47,073 nt of DNA from a virus. The position numbers were made by a program, and so were the translations under genes. The notes under the pieces are model-generated. The model was given only the letters and a program-made list of their open reading frames with translations. It made no database searches and was not told where the DNA came from. The first letter of the stretch is position 1. Each line of letters opens with the position of its first letter. Shown here one piece after another: positions 32,824 through 41,420 of this stretch. The stretch covers positions 1 to 47,073 of IMG/VR virus record IMGVR_UViG_3300049181_000048, one strand, 5' to 3'.

Positions 32824-35187
32824 ATGGCAGTCTCACCTTCGACTCAATGGGAAGATCGGGCAACCGGGAACTCAGCTAACAACGGCTCCGGTTTTGACGC
32901 CATATATGGAGGCGTTGACGCTTCCCAGCAAGACGCGCCAACTCACGTATACACAGACCTTGTGAGCGGTCTCATGCCTGCTCCGGCGGCTCCTACCGTT
33001 GCGGCTTTGGCCGGAGGCGGAACGATTCCCGCAAATACCTATTACGTCTGCATATCCTACTTCAACGCAGACGGCAACCATGACTCTGCTCTTTCGGCTC
33101 AAACTGCGGTTGTTGTTGGAGCCAACGGGCGGATACAGGTTGACACTCCTCCCAGCGTTGGCGGTTGCGAGCATTTCCGGGTTTGGATTAGCACGGTGAG
33201 CGGTTCCGGTTACCGGCTCCAGACCACGCCTAACAACCCTTCTCAGTCGGCTCAAGACTTGGGGACGAATTCAATCTTCACGGCTTATAACGCGGGAACC
33301 GCAACCTTTCCCGGAGGAACTCTCTTTAATCAGTTGAGTTCTGCCGCAAGGCCATTTGTGGCGAATGACAAGGGAAACGTTTTAACAACCACCTCCGCCG
33401 GTTCGGGCGCGTTCCTGTTTATCAACCGGTTTCAAGTTCAAAACGTCATAGGCGGAGTTGCAACCATGTCTTCACGGATTGCAACGGCTTCCGGAGCGAC
33501 AGGAGGAGCGGCAAGGTTAGGCGGAGGCGCCTCCGGCGGCGCAGGATCATTCAACTCAGGCGTGAGAGGTTCTAACACGGTCTGGGTAAAAACCGGAAAG
33601 ACCGTAACGAACGGCTCAACGGGTTGGATTCTCGCCTATACCGGGCAAAAAGGCCGTCACGTTCGTCTGTTTGGGTATGGCGCGGCGCGTGGTGACAATC
33701 AGGTTGCAACGTTGAACGGACATGTGAACAATACAACCTCATGCGTGAGCATAGGCGGAACTTCCATACATGTGAAAAATATCAACTTCCTGGGAACCGG
33801 TCCAACTGCAACCGGAATCGCGGTTGACAACACGGCAACCGGAATCATATATGAGAACTGCATCTTTCAAAACAAGAACAATGGCGTAAGAATCGCTTCC
33901 GGTCCGGTGATTTTCCACAAGTGCATGACGAAAGACACGTCTGCAGTTGGGTTGACTTCTACCGGCTCCGGCGGCTTCTTTCAACCCATATACGTAAACT
34001 ATTGCCGGTTCACTGCCGCCGGAGCGAGCGGCGGAACGGGATACGGAGTCTGGGACCTTGACGGAGGCCTTTCAATCCGTAACTGTATCATTGACAATTG
34101 CAAGTTCGGAATCAGGCATGAAACTTCCCGTTTCTATACGCAGGTTCAAAACTGTACAATTGACAACAACTCAACGGCGGGAATCCAGATAGGAAACTCA
34201 GTCAACGGTGACGGGAACAATTTTGACGCCTATGATACTCTCTTCTTCAGAGAGAACGTTTTCAGTCGGAACGCGATTGCTATAAAGAATGACACGCGGT
34301 TCAATTACGGAGCAACGTATCAAGAGACTCATTACTCATGCAATGCCTTCTGGAATAACACGGCGAACTATTCAAATCTTACGGCGGCTCCGGATGACGT
34401 TGCCTTGACCGTTGACCCGTATGAAAACCTCGCAGGCGGCAATTACGCTTTGAACAACCTCTCCGGCGGCGGGTTGGATGTTAAGGCCATGCTTTGTCCG
34501 GGAACGTTTGCAGACGGCGTAAACGTTATGAACGGGTTTGTTGGGTTTGGAGGCGTTGCGGCGGTTGTTATTGAATCGGACGCAGACGCGCCCATACAGA
34601 ACTTTGTTGAGGAGCAGTTCCCTACAGACATATCACGCGGCGCAAAAGGAGGACCGGCTTTTAAGACCACGGTGACCATGACCGGAGGGCAGTCCGAACA
34701 ACGTATTGCTCATTGGTCTGACCCGATACGTTCATGGGACGTGAGCATGGGCGCAAGATCGGCGGCTCAGGCTAAGGTGCTTGTGTCGTTCTTCCTCGCG
34801 GTCATGGGTAAAGCAACCGGGTTCCGTTTCAAGGATTGGCAAGATTATGAAATAGAGACGGCTTCAAACGCAACGCTTCTCACGGCAACAACGTTCCAAA
34901 TTGTGAAACGTTACACCTTCGGAGCAGTGACCAAAACACGGAGCATTAAAAAGCCGGTCACCGGAACGGTTCACGTATGGAACGGAGGCGTTGAGGTTCT
35001 CGCGGGTTGGACCGTTGACACAACAACGGGAATCATAACCTTTGCAGTCGCTCCGGGTTATACTCCTTCTGTCACCTGTGAGTTTGACGTTCCGGTTCGG
35101 TTTGACACGGATGAAATGGAACTCGTTCAAGAAGACATTGACATTAGGAATTGGGAAGGTATCCGAGTCGTTGAACTGAGGTATTAA
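32824..35187 (+). CDS. fusion: right-handed beta-helix (receptor/depolymerase-like) plus DUF2460 distal tail domain
   Basis: This 787-residue protein has an Fn3-like start (PAAPTVAALAGGG, YYVCISYFNADGNHDS). From about residue 290 to 560, short repeating strands (IHVKNINFLGTG, IYENCIFQNKNNGVRI, IRNCIIDNCKFGI, VQNCTIDNNSTAGI) look like a pectate-lyase-type beta-helix. From about residue 593 (EEQFPTDISRGAKGGPAF, SWDVSMGARS, FFLAVMGKATGFRFKDWQDYE and FDTDEMEL) the C-terminus matches DUF2460, the distal tail protein of the RcGTA tail tip. DUF2460 proteins are usually about 200 residues. The fusion puts a binding or cutting module on the tail tip itself. Confidence 0.8.
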   Translation: MAVSPSTQWEDRATGNSANNGSGFDAIYGGVDASQQDAPTHVYTDLVSGLMPAPAAPTVAALAGGGTIPANTYYVCISYFNADGNHDSALSAQTAVVVGANGRIQVDTPPSVGGCEHFRVWISTVSGSGYRLQTTPNNPSQSAQDLGTNSIFTAYNAGTATFPGGTLFNQLSSAARPFVANDKGNVLTTTSAGSGAFLFINRFQVQNVIGGVATMSSRIATASGATGGAARLGGGASGGAGSFNSGVRGSNTVWVKTGKTVTNGSTGWILAYTGQKGRHVRLFGYGAARGDNQVATLNGHVNNTTSCVSIGGTSIHVKNINFLGTGPTATGIAVDNTATGIIYENCIFQNKNNGVRIASGPVIFHKCMTKDTSAVGLTSTGSGGFFQPIYVNYCRFTAAGASGGTGYGVWDLDGGLSIRNCIIDNCKFGIRHETSRFYTQVQNCTIDNNSTAGIQIGNSVNGDGNNFDAYDTLFFRENVFSRNAIAIKNDTRFNYGATYQETHYSCNAFWNNTANYSNLTAAPDDVALTVDPYENLAGGNYALNNLSGGGLDVKAMLCPGTFADGVNVMNGFVGFGGVAAVVIESDADAPIQNFVEEQFPTDISRGAKGGPAFKTTVTMTGGQSEQRIAHWSDPIRSWDVSMGARSAAQAKVLVSFFLAVMGKATGFRFKDWQDYEIETASNATLLTATTFQIVKRYTFGAVTKTRSIKKPVTGTVHVWNGGVEVLAGWTVDTTTGIITFAVAPGYTPSVTCEFDVPVRFDTDEMELVQEDIDIRNWEGIRVVELRY

Positions 35188-36060
35188 ATGCCGCTCCGTG
35201 ACATAACCGCAGAACTTCAAGACCACTTAGGCGGCTCCGTTCTTTCCCTCGCCTTATGCGTGAAGTTCACCCTCATGAACGGAACAATCATGGGTTTCAC
35301 TTCCCATGACCGCAACTTGAAAGTCACCGATGAAGAAGAGGTTGAAACCACGTATGAAGCGCGTTCCTCCGTTGAATCCTCCGCGATACGTCAAGAAGCT
35401 TCCTCCGGAGTTGATAACGTTGAAGTAACCGGACTGATTCAATCGGACCGGATAACTGAGGAGGATATACGCGCCGGACTGTATGACGGAGCGGCGGTTG
35501 AGTTCTTCCTAGTCAATTTCAGAGACTTGAGCATGGGCAGGCTCCTCCTCCTGAAGGGAACTCTTGGCGAAGTCGGACACGGAGACGGCGCGTTTACGGC
35601 GGAGGTCCGGAGCCTGTCTCAACTCCTGTCTCAGCAAATCGGAGAGTTGACCTCCTCAACTTGCCGAGTGAAAGAACTTGGCGACTCACGGTGTAAGATT
35701 GACTTAGCACCTTTCCGTTTTGTCCGGACCGTCTCCGCAGTGGTGAGTATTTACCAACTCAAAGCCGCAGACGCTCATGCGGCAGACTACTATACATACG
35801 GGAAAGTTGAAGTAACCTCCGGCGCGAACGCAGGGTTGAGCCGCGAGGTTAAAGACCATACAGTAAGCGGCGCAGACGCAGTTCTAACGCTTCAAGAACC
35901 TTTTCCGTATGCCTTTGTAAACGGTGACGGTCTGGTATTAGAAGCGGGTTGTGACCGGCAGAAGGCAACCTGTAAAGACAAGTTTTCAAACCTCGTGAAC
36001 TTTAGAGGTGAGCCGCATATACCCGGAACAAGTAAGATTTTGAAACGCGGTAGAAGATGA
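35188..36060 (+). CDS. tail tip hub protein, DUF2163 (RcGTA gp13-like)
   Basis: This 290-residue product starts at the ATG one base after the previous stop. Signature segments include LALCVKFTLMNGTIMGFTSHDRN, EASSGVDNVEVTGLI, DRITEEDIRAGLYDGAAVEFF, LSQQIGELTSSTCRVKELGDSRC and CKDKFSNLVNFRGEPHIPG, the DUF2163 plus Phage_BR0599 arrangement. In the RcGTA tail the equivalent forms the hub between distal tail and peptidase genes. The Cys pairs may hold a metal, as in the family. It overlaps the next gene by ATGA. Confidence 0.88.
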   Translation: MPLRDITAELQDHLGGSVLSLALCVKFTLMNGTIMGFTSHDRNLKVTDEEEVETTYEARSSVESSAIRQEASSGVDNVEVTGLIQSDRITEEDIRAGLYDGAAVEFFLVNFRDLSMGRLLLLKGTLGEVGHGDGAFTAEVRSLSQLLSQQIGELTSSTCRVKELGDSRCKIDLAPFRFVRTVSAVVSIYQLKAADAHAADYYTYGKVEVTSGANAGLSREVKDHTVSGADAVLTLQEPFPYAFVNGDGLVLEAGCDRQKATCKDKFSNLVNFRGEPHIPGTSKILKRGRR

Positions 36061-36461
36061 ACGGTGAAGACATAGTTGAGAAAACCCGCGAGTTCATAGG
36101 CGTTCCGTTTCGGCATTGGGGAAGAGACAGGAACGGCGTTGATTGTGTGGGTTTGGTTATCGCGGCGGCTCGTGAACTCGGAGTCACGCAGTATGAGCCT
36201 CCGCCATACTCGCGGCTTGTTGACCCGGCGAGCCTCCGGAGCCAACTTGAGAAGGCTTGCGTTGAGGTTCCTTTTCAGGAGATACAAGCCGGAGACGTTC
36301 TACTTTTGAAAGTGCTTGGTTTGCCGGTTCACCTGGGAATCTATACCGGCTCAACTCTCATACATGCCTTTGAGACGGCAGGCAGAGTCGTTGAAGTGAA
36401 CTTCTCGGAATATTGGCATGATCGGATTGAAGCCGCGTTCCGGTGGAAAGGCTTAGTATAA
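36057..36461 (+). CDS. NlpC/P60 family cell wall peptidase of the tail tip
   Basis: This 134-residue protein starts in the ATGA overlap. The active cysteine lies in GVDCVGLVIAA (about residue 31), and the histidine in PVHLGIYTG (about residue 94), followed by TLIHAFETAGRVVEV. This is the NlpC/P60 endopeptidase pattern, as in RcGTA gp14, which cuts peptidoglycan during entry. No separate endolysin is recognised elsewhere, so it might also serve release, but its place in the tail tip argues for entry. Confidence 0.88.
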   Translation: MNGEDIVEKTREFIGVPFRHWGRDRNGVDCVGLVIAAARELGVTQYEPPPYSRLVDPASLRSQLEKACVEVPFQEIQAGDVLLLKVLGLPVHLGIYTGSTLIHAFETAGRVVEVNFSEYWHDRIEAAFRWKGLV

Positions 36462-38755
36462 TGGCTCAGTTAGTTCTTGGCGCAGTCGGAGCCGGAATAG
36501 GCGCGGCTTTCGGAGGTCCGGCAGGCGCGGCTTTGGGTTGGTCTGCCGGTAACCTTCTCGGAGGTATTGTCTTTCCACCAAAGGGAACGGCGCAGTCACG
36601 CGGGCGGATAGATGATTTGCAAGTGACCGGTTCCGGATACGGCGCAATGATTCCGCAGATTTGGGGCAATGCGAAGGTTGGCGGCAATATTATATGGGCG
36701 CGTGACCTTGTTGAAAGGAAGCGGGAGGAGCAAGCAGGAGGAAAGGGAGGACCGACTCAGGAGATAACAACTTATTCGTATTTTGCAAACTTTGCGGCGG
36801 CTATATGCGCCGGTCCTATTGACGAGGTTTTGAAGATATGGGCAGAAGATACCCTCATATACGATTCAACGGAATCACCTGAGACCAAGTTTGACATTAC
36901 TATATACTTGGGAGACGAAACCCAAACCGCAGACCCGTTCATGGAATCCTTTGAAGGAGCCGGTGAGGTTCCGGCTTATCGCGGGTTGGCCTATGTAGTC
37001 TTCAACATGCTTCCGCTCAAGAAGTTCGGAAACCGTATCCCGAACCTCATGTTTGAAGTGACCACGGGCGCGGAGACCGTTGCCAGTATAGCCGCCGGAG
37101 TGTTCTCCCAGGTTGGCCTATCGGTTGACGAGTATGACACCTCCGGAGCCGCGAGCCGTTCGGTTGAGGGGTTCGTTCTTCAGTCCGTTCAATCCGCTAA
37201 AGATACCGTTGAACCGCTTTTCACTGCGTTCTCTATTGATCTTCTTGAGGCAGACGGCCAACTCCTCACCCTCGCAAGAGGAGGAGCCGTTGAGTTGACT
37301 ATTCCTGAAGAAGACTTAGGGACTCACTTCTTCACAGTTGGGGCGGAACCGGTTGCTCCGGTTCAAACCCGGAGAACGCAGGAATGGGAAATTCCGGCGG
37401 AGGTTAGTGTCACTTACTTTTCATCAGACAAAGGGTATGAGACCGGCTCACAACGCGCCGTGAGGTATACAAAGCCTCACGTTGCGGAGAAGCTTACGGT
37501 GACACTTCCATGTGTTCTCACGGATACACGAGCGAGGAGAACAGCAGAGTCCATCCTGTATGAACAATGGGTTGCAAGAGAACTCTTCAAAATCTTCGTT
37601 GGGCCTAAGTATCTGAAGACACTTCCCGGAACCGTGGTCAATCTCCCGGTTGCCGGTTCAACGGTTAGGTGTAGAGTTGTCGGCATTGATACGGCTTTGT
37701 TCGGTCCCCTTGACATGACGTTAGTTCGGGATGACGCGGAGGTATTGAACCAAGTCATTGAAGGCGGCTCACTCGGAACAATCACCGAATCTCTTGAGAA
37801 CCCAGACACAATCGCGTTTATTCCGTTCTGCTGTAACGCTTTAACCGATGAAGACGCGGACTCCGTTGGGTATTATATGATAGCCGCCGGTGAGCCGGGT
37901 TGGACCGGAGTCAACGTTTATCAAAAGCGTTCCGGCAATGCTTACCGGTTGAAAAGCAATATCTCAGACCCGGCAACGTATGGAACGGCGCTCACGGTTC
38001 TTCCTTCAGGAACTTCAACCGGAATCCTTCAACCTTCAACGGTGAGCGTTGACGTAAGACTAGAAACCGGAACGGTTGAGACAACTTCAATAGATGACGT
38101 TTTGGCAGGCGCAAACGTTGCCCTCCTTGGGGATGAAGTGATTCAGTTTACCACTGCCGTATACCTGGGAGGCGCAGACTACCGGCTTAGCGGTCTTATA
38201 CGCGGCAGGAGAGGCACAGACTACGCATGGGGAGACCATGCCATAAATGAGCGGTTCATCTTGCTCACGGCGGGAACTGTGATACGGGTGAACACTCTCC
38301 GGGATTTGATCGGAAAGACAATCTCATTGAAGGCAATCACGGAGTCGGAACAACTCGCAGACGTTGCGCCGGTGAACTTAGAGATAACCGGACAGGAGTT
38401 GAAACCCTATGCGCCGGTTCATATTACGGGAAGCCGTGACGGTTCCGACAACTTGACAATTGAATGGGTGAGAAGAGTCCGGAAAAACGGAGAACTTCAA
38501 GACTATTCAGACGTTGAGTTAGACCAACCACATGAGCGGTATGAGGTTGAGGTTTGGACTCCTGGGTTTGGCGCTTTGGTTCGCACTATTAGCGGCTTGA
38601 CCGGTCCAACGGCAACGTATACGGCGGCTCAACAAACTACAGACTTCGGCTCACCACAACCGGCGGTTTCGGTTCTCATTTACCAGTTGGGAGACTTCAA
38701 AGCGGAGACCACAACAAGCCGCATGCGAGGTTATCCGGGAGAAGCAGTGATTTAA
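36461..38755 (+). CDS. tail tip central protein, RcGTA gp15 ('megatron')-like, tail-fibre hub
   Basis: The ATG at 36461 shares one base with the previous TAA. The 764-residue protein begins with a Gly/Ala-rich hydrophobic helix (VLGAVGAGIGAAFGGPAGAA), then GSGYGAMIPQIWGNAKVGGNIIW, YSYFANFAAAICAGPIDEVLKIW and YRGLAYVVFNML...FGNRIPNLMFEV. This run is conserved in siphovirus tail tip proteins of the phage-tail_3 type. The C-terminal third has Ig/Fn3-like segments. It plugs the tail end and contacts the fibre. RcGTA gp15 is longer (about 1300), so this lacks some C-terminal domains. Confidence 0.85.
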   Translation: MAQLVLGAVGAGIGAAFGGPAGAALGWSAGNLLGGIVFPPKGTAQSRGRIDDLQVTGSGYGAMIPQIWGNAKVGGNIIWARDLVERKREEQAGGKGGPTQEITTYSYFANFAAAICAGPIDEVLKIWAEDTLIYDSTESPETKFDITIYLGDETQTADPFMESFEGAGEVPAYRGLAYVVFNMLPLKKFGNRIPNLMFEVTTGAETVASIAAGVFSQVGLSVDEYDTSGAASRSVEGFVLQSVQSAKDTVEPLFTAFSIDLLEADGQLLTLARGGAVELTIPEEDLGTHFFTVGAEPVAPVQTRRTQEWEIPAEVSVTYFSSDKGYETGSQRAVRYTKPHVAEKLTVTLPCVLTDTRARRTAESILYEQWVARELFKIFVGPKYLKTLPGTVVNLPVAGSTVRCRVVGIDTALFGPLDMTLVRDDAEVLNQVIEGGSLGTITESLENPDTIAFIPFCCNALTDEDADSVGYYMIAAGEPGWTGVNVYQKRSGNAYRLKSNISDPATYGTALTVLPSGTSTGILQPSTVSVDVRLETGTVETTSIDDVLAGANVALLGDEVIQFTTAVYLGGADYRLSGLIRGRRGTDYAWGDHAINERFILLTAGTVIRVNTLRDLIGKTISLKAITESEQLADVAPVNLEITGQELKPYAPVHITGSRDGSDNLTIEWVRRVRKNGELQDYSDVELDQPHERYEVEVWTPGFGALVRTISGLTGPTATYTAAQQTTDFGSPQPAVSVLIYQLGDFKAETTTSRMRGYPGEAVI

Positions 38756-38756
38756 C

Positions 38757-39383
38757 ATGCCAACCACGAATCATGGCGTTGACTACGTTGAGGAGGCGCA
38801 AGCCTCAAAGGAAGTCACAATCAACGCGGCTTTTGACGCCTTTGACGCTTTGGTTCCGTTCTCCGGAGCCGGTTCACCGGAAGGAGTGACAACCGCGAGC
38901 GTTGGGAACCTATACCGTGACACAACCAACGGCAAGCTTTACCTAAAGCAGTCCGGAGCCGGTAATACAGGATGGAAGGAAGTTCCCGCTTCCGGAACGG
39001 CTCCGGTTTGGGTGAAGGTTTCAAAGGTGTTCGGTGACCTTGCGGCGGCGGCTTTGACGAATGACATTGAAGTTCTGTCACTCGGAGCCGCCGGAGTGAT
39101 TCACGCGGTCAAGATCAAACACTCTGCCGCGTTCACCGGAGGCGCAATAGCAACCTATACCCTGAGCGTTGGGATAGTCGGCAACCTTGTGAAGTATGCT
39201 CCGGCTTTCAACGTTTTTCAGGCTCCGGGAAACACGGTCTTTCAAGTCTCCTCCGTGGTTGGTTCCGAGAATCACGGAGCGGCAACCTCTATCCGACTCG
39301 CGGCAGTCTCAACCGGCGCGAACCTCAACGCGGCAACCTCCGGAGCGGTTGACGTTTGGGCACTCGTTTCCTTCGCTTTATAA
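38757..39383 (+). CDS. tail-fibre-like/receptor-contact protein
   Basis: This 208-residue product starts one base after the previous stop, without a clear SD, so it is probably coupled. It opens with NHGVDYVEEAQASKEVTINAAFDAFDAL, typical of DUF2793-like tail proteins, then SPEGVTTASVGNLYRDTTNGKLYLKQSGAGNTGWKEV, a common phage fibre linker. The C-terminal half is beta-rich (YTLSVGIVGNL, NTVFQVSSVVGS) and may form a host-contact tip. Confidence 0.65.
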   Translation: MPTTNHGVDYVEEAQASKEVTINAAFDAFDALVPFSGAGSPEGVTTASVGNLYRDTTNGKLYLKQSGAGNTGWKEVPASGTAPVWVKVSKVFGDLAAAALTNDIEVLSLGAAGVIHAVKIKHSAAFTGGAIATYTLSVGIVGNLVKYAPAFNVFQAPGNTVFQVSSVVGSENHGAATSIRLAAVSTGANLNAATSGAVDVWALVSFAL

Positions 39384-39393
39384 AGGTGACGCC

Positions 39394-39816
39394 ATGCCTT
39401 TCAAAACACTGCGGTATATCATCATAGAAGCAGACACCAGACCGCTTGAACTCTTCCTTTCAGGATTCTCCGTTGTTTGGGGTTGTTGGCTCACCTTCGG
39501 TTCAATAGGCGTGACCGTCACAACGGCGCAGTTGGTTGAAGCCGTAAGTGAAGCCGGAGGGCACTTTGTCTGGGCAGGTTGGGCATTGGTCAACGGGATA
39601 TTTCAAGGCGTATCCCTCTGGAAACAATACCCCAAGTTCAGACGTTGGGCGGCAACGGTCTCAGCTATCTATTGGATATTCGCGGCTTACTGTCTTTTGA
39701 AATATGATGCGAGAATATTTCAGGGTTACATGGCCGCGTTCTTTGGAACCGGTCAACTTTGGGTTGTCCTCCATAGAAACGCAATCCTTGGAGCGGAGTC
39801 AAAGGAGACTGTCTGA
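39394..39816 (+). CDS. multi-pass membrane protein, holin candidate
   Basis: ATG at 39394 is chosen, with AAAGGTGAC upstream; an open frame from 39196 has no SD and overlaps the fibre gene. The 140 residues show about four hydrophobic helices (LFLSGFSVVWGCWLTFG, VWAGWALVNGIFQGVSLW, VSAIYWIFAAYCLL, YMAAFFGTGQLWVVL). Membrane proteins after the tail genes are often holins, but there is no sequence proof. Confidence 0.5.
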   Translation: MPFKTLRYIIIEADTRPLELFLSGFSVVWGCWLTFGSIGVTVTTAQLVEAVSEAGGHFVWAGWALVNGIFQGVSLWKQYPKFRRWAATVSAIYWIFAAYCLLKYDARIFQGYMAAFFGTGQLWVVLHRNAILGAESKETV

Positions 39817-39817
39817 C

Positions 39818-40276
39818 ATGGGTATTGATTGGGTTCAACTCGGGATAGGAGGAATCATCGGAACGGCGCTCACCGGAGTCGTTTCCGTGGTTGGGCAGTT
39901 GATAAGCCGTTCAACCACGATTGACACGAGCAAGATTGAAGACAGGAGGGAACTCACGAAGGAACTGTTTGAACAACTTGAGCGAACGTTCCTGAAGGTT
40001 GGAGAACTTGAAGGCTCCATGAGTCTGAGCCAACGGAGAGAGTTGGTTTTGGTGAGGGTTCTCCTCAACATAGGAGCGGAACTGAGAATCCTCAACGGGT
40101 TCCTTACGGTTCATGCCTTGGAACTGAAAAAGGATAGCCCAGACTGCGAGGAGTTGAGAGAATCTGCGGCGGCAATGTTGGGCGCGTTGACCCGTATGCA
40201 GTCACTTTTAGAAGCAGAGAACGAATACCTCCAGACCGAATTGAGGAAAAAAGACGAGCCTGCAAAGCCAAACTAA
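39818..40276 (+). CDS. membrane-anchored coiled-coil protein, lysis accessory candidate
   Basis: ATG at 39818 follows AAAGGAGACTGTCTGAC, one base after the previous stop. The 152-residue product has one N-terminal helix (LGIGGIIGTALTGVVSVVGQ) and a long charged coil (KIEDRRELTKELFEQLERTFL). The layout would suit a spanin-like or holin-accessory protein. It is the last gene of the late block, before the terminator at 40465. Confidence 0.5.
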   Translation: MGIDWVQLGIGGIIGTALTGVVSVVGQLISRSTTIDTSKIEDRRELTKELFEQLERTFLKVGELEGSMSLSQRRELVLVRVLLNIGAELRILNGFLTVHALELKKDSPDCEELRESAAAMLGALTRMQSLLEAENEYLQTELRKKDEPAKPN

Positions 40277-40464
40277 AGGCGTTTTGTGCCCTATTTACAC
40301 GGTCTGGAATTGAAACCAACGAGCCGGAGCGAGCAGGAAGAGACAGGAGAAAGACTTTCGGAAATTCTTCAAAACTACGTCAAACCGTGTCAATGAGGCT
40401 CCGGCGGCGGAAGTAATAAAAACGGCAAGCAAACCAACCTTTTAAGAGTTTCGTGCCTAATACT

Positions 40465-40498
40465 GGCGGTCTGGCTATGCTCAGACTGCCGTTTTTTT
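40465..40498 (+). terminator. strong intrinsic terminator ending the late block
   Basis: GGCGGTCTG (40465-40473) pairs with CAGACTGCC (40482-40490), with one G-U and an eight-base loop, followed by seven T residues. It is the most classical terminator in the window. The gap 40277-40799 holds this, structured element copy 2 and one promoter; I see no gene in it. Confidence 0.85.
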
Positions 40499-40526
40499 AT
40501 GCATGGCTCCAAACCCGAAACAAAAT

Positions 40527-40652
40527 AAACGGAGGTTTCACATGGGTATAGGGTTCCTATTTTCTTTACTCTTGAGAAGGTATAGCTTTCTTTTTTCTTA
40601 GATCATGAGTAAGGCAGAGACACTATACCCATGTGAAACCTCCGTTTTTATT
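40527..40652 (+). repeat. structured intergenic element, copy 2 (perfect 25-bp stem)
   Basis: Left arm 40527-40551 and right arm 40623-40647 are exact reverse complements (25 of 25), followed by five T residues. The loop of 71 bases contains CTTTACTC pairing with GAGTAAGG, and an apical AGAAGGT/GCTTTCT hairpin with T6. The left arm includes GGAGG and ATG of a 19-residue hydrophobic frame, MGIGFLFSLLLRRYSFLFS. About 80 bases upstream, AGAGTTTCGTGCCT is also shared with copy 1. The loop blocks are kept but the peptide frames differ, so the RNA seems to be the conserved part. Confidence 0.7.
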
Positions 40653-40720
40653 ACGAACCGGGAAACAGGCTCCGGAGCGGTTCGCAGCAGAGACTTTGAA
40701 AGCTTTCGTAAAACATCCAT

Positions 40721-40760
40721 CTAAAGTATGATACAAGGTTTTCAACTGCTGAGCCATACT
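40721..40760 (+). promoter_or_regulatory. phage-type promoter A
   Basis: CTAAAGTATGAT (40721-40732), GGTTTTCAA (40737-40745), nine bases, then CATACT (40755-40760). The first two blocks are shared with the promoter at 46194. The CGTAAGCAGTT start motif is missing here. It drives the gene at 40800. Confidence 0.55.
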
Positions 40761-40799
40761 AAAGACACAAGACGGAGTCGAAACACAGAGGAGACCAAC

Positions 40800-40982
40800 A
40801 TGGGAATCGATGACTTCACCCTTTTCAATACCCGCGAGGAAGCGGAAGCCATTGCTAAGACCAACCGCGAGGAAGACAACGGCATGGCGCTTCCTGCGTG
40901 GTCTTATACCGTGAAGCCTTACGGCTCATACTTCATCATTGAAGTTGCGAACGAAACCGGTGAGGTTCTCGGTAACCTGTAA
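40800..40982 (+). CDS. small hypothetical protein
   Basis: ATG at 40800 follows AGGAGACCAAC; a longer frame from 40728 lies inside the promoter and is rejected. The 60 residues comprise a helix (NTREEAEAIAKTNREED) followed by a beta hairpin (PAWSYTVKPYGSYFIIEVANE). It is the first product of the small-gene region. No family recognised. Confidence 0.6.
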   Translation: MGIDDFTLFNTREEAEAIAKTNREEDNGMALPAWSYTVKPYGSYFIIEVANETGEVLGNL

Positions 40983-40989
40983 TCAACTC

Positions 40990-41012
40990 GGAGCCGGTGA
41001 GGAATCGGCTCC
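40990..41012 (+). repeat. GGAGCCG intergenic hairpin
   Basis: GGAGCCG (40990-40996) pairs with CGGCTCC (41006-41012) with a 9-base loop. It ends upstream of TTCAGGAGAT, the SD of the next gene. It is one of several similar hairpins between small genes. Confidence 0.6.
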
Positions 41013-41039
41013 TAGATTTTCCTTCAGGAGATAGGATCA

Positions 41040-41411
41040 ATGAATCGGCAGGAGTTCACTGAGGCAGTTGGACGCAATCCGGAGGTTGACTCTGAGGATT
41101 GGCAGACCATTCAAACGGTATACAACTTTCACCCGGCGATTCCGGAGGTGGGAGGGAAGGAGAAGATTGCGAGTCTCTTCAACCTGGGAGGCATGGGACT
41201 GCTCCGGGATATGCTCGCAACGGCGCAGGAGGGGCAGGCGCTTGAGGAGAACATTCACGCGAACCGTGAGGCACTCCGGCAGGCTCAACGCGCCTATCTG
41301 GATTCCCGGTTGGCATACCGTGAATGGAAGAACCGGAAAGGGTATCCGCCGGTCAAGGAGGAGCCGTCTGCGGAGTTCCTCCTTCAGGCAGAGATTCGGG
41401 AACTCGGATAG
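41040..41411 (+). CDS. hypothetical protein, helical
   Basis: This 123-residue protein has CAGGAGATAGGATCA upstream as SD. The first half has a short helix (FTEAVGRNPEVDSEDW), then HPAIPEVGGKEKIASLF, then a long helix (ANREALRQAQRAYLDSRLAYREW) likely to be a coiled coil. The last part is acidic and helical. No family recognised. Confidence 0.6.
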   Translation: MNRQEFTEAVGRNPEVDSEDWQTIQTVYNFHPAIPEVGGKEKIASLFNLGGMGLLRDMLATAQEGQALEENIHANREALRQAQRAYLDSRLAYREWKNRKGYPPVKEEPSAEFLLQAEIRELG

Positions 41412-41420
41412 TCCGGAGCG

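Noticed and set aside
40527-40652. Structured element as a transposon (MITE) copy
   Set aside because: The inverted arms look like terminal repeats, but no target-site duplication is seen, and the pairing substitutions in copy 1 and the T-runs suit an RNA structure better.
40728-40799. N-terminal extension of the gene at 40800
   Set aside because: It overlaps promoter A, including its -10, and the ATG at 40800 has AGGAGACC in the right place.
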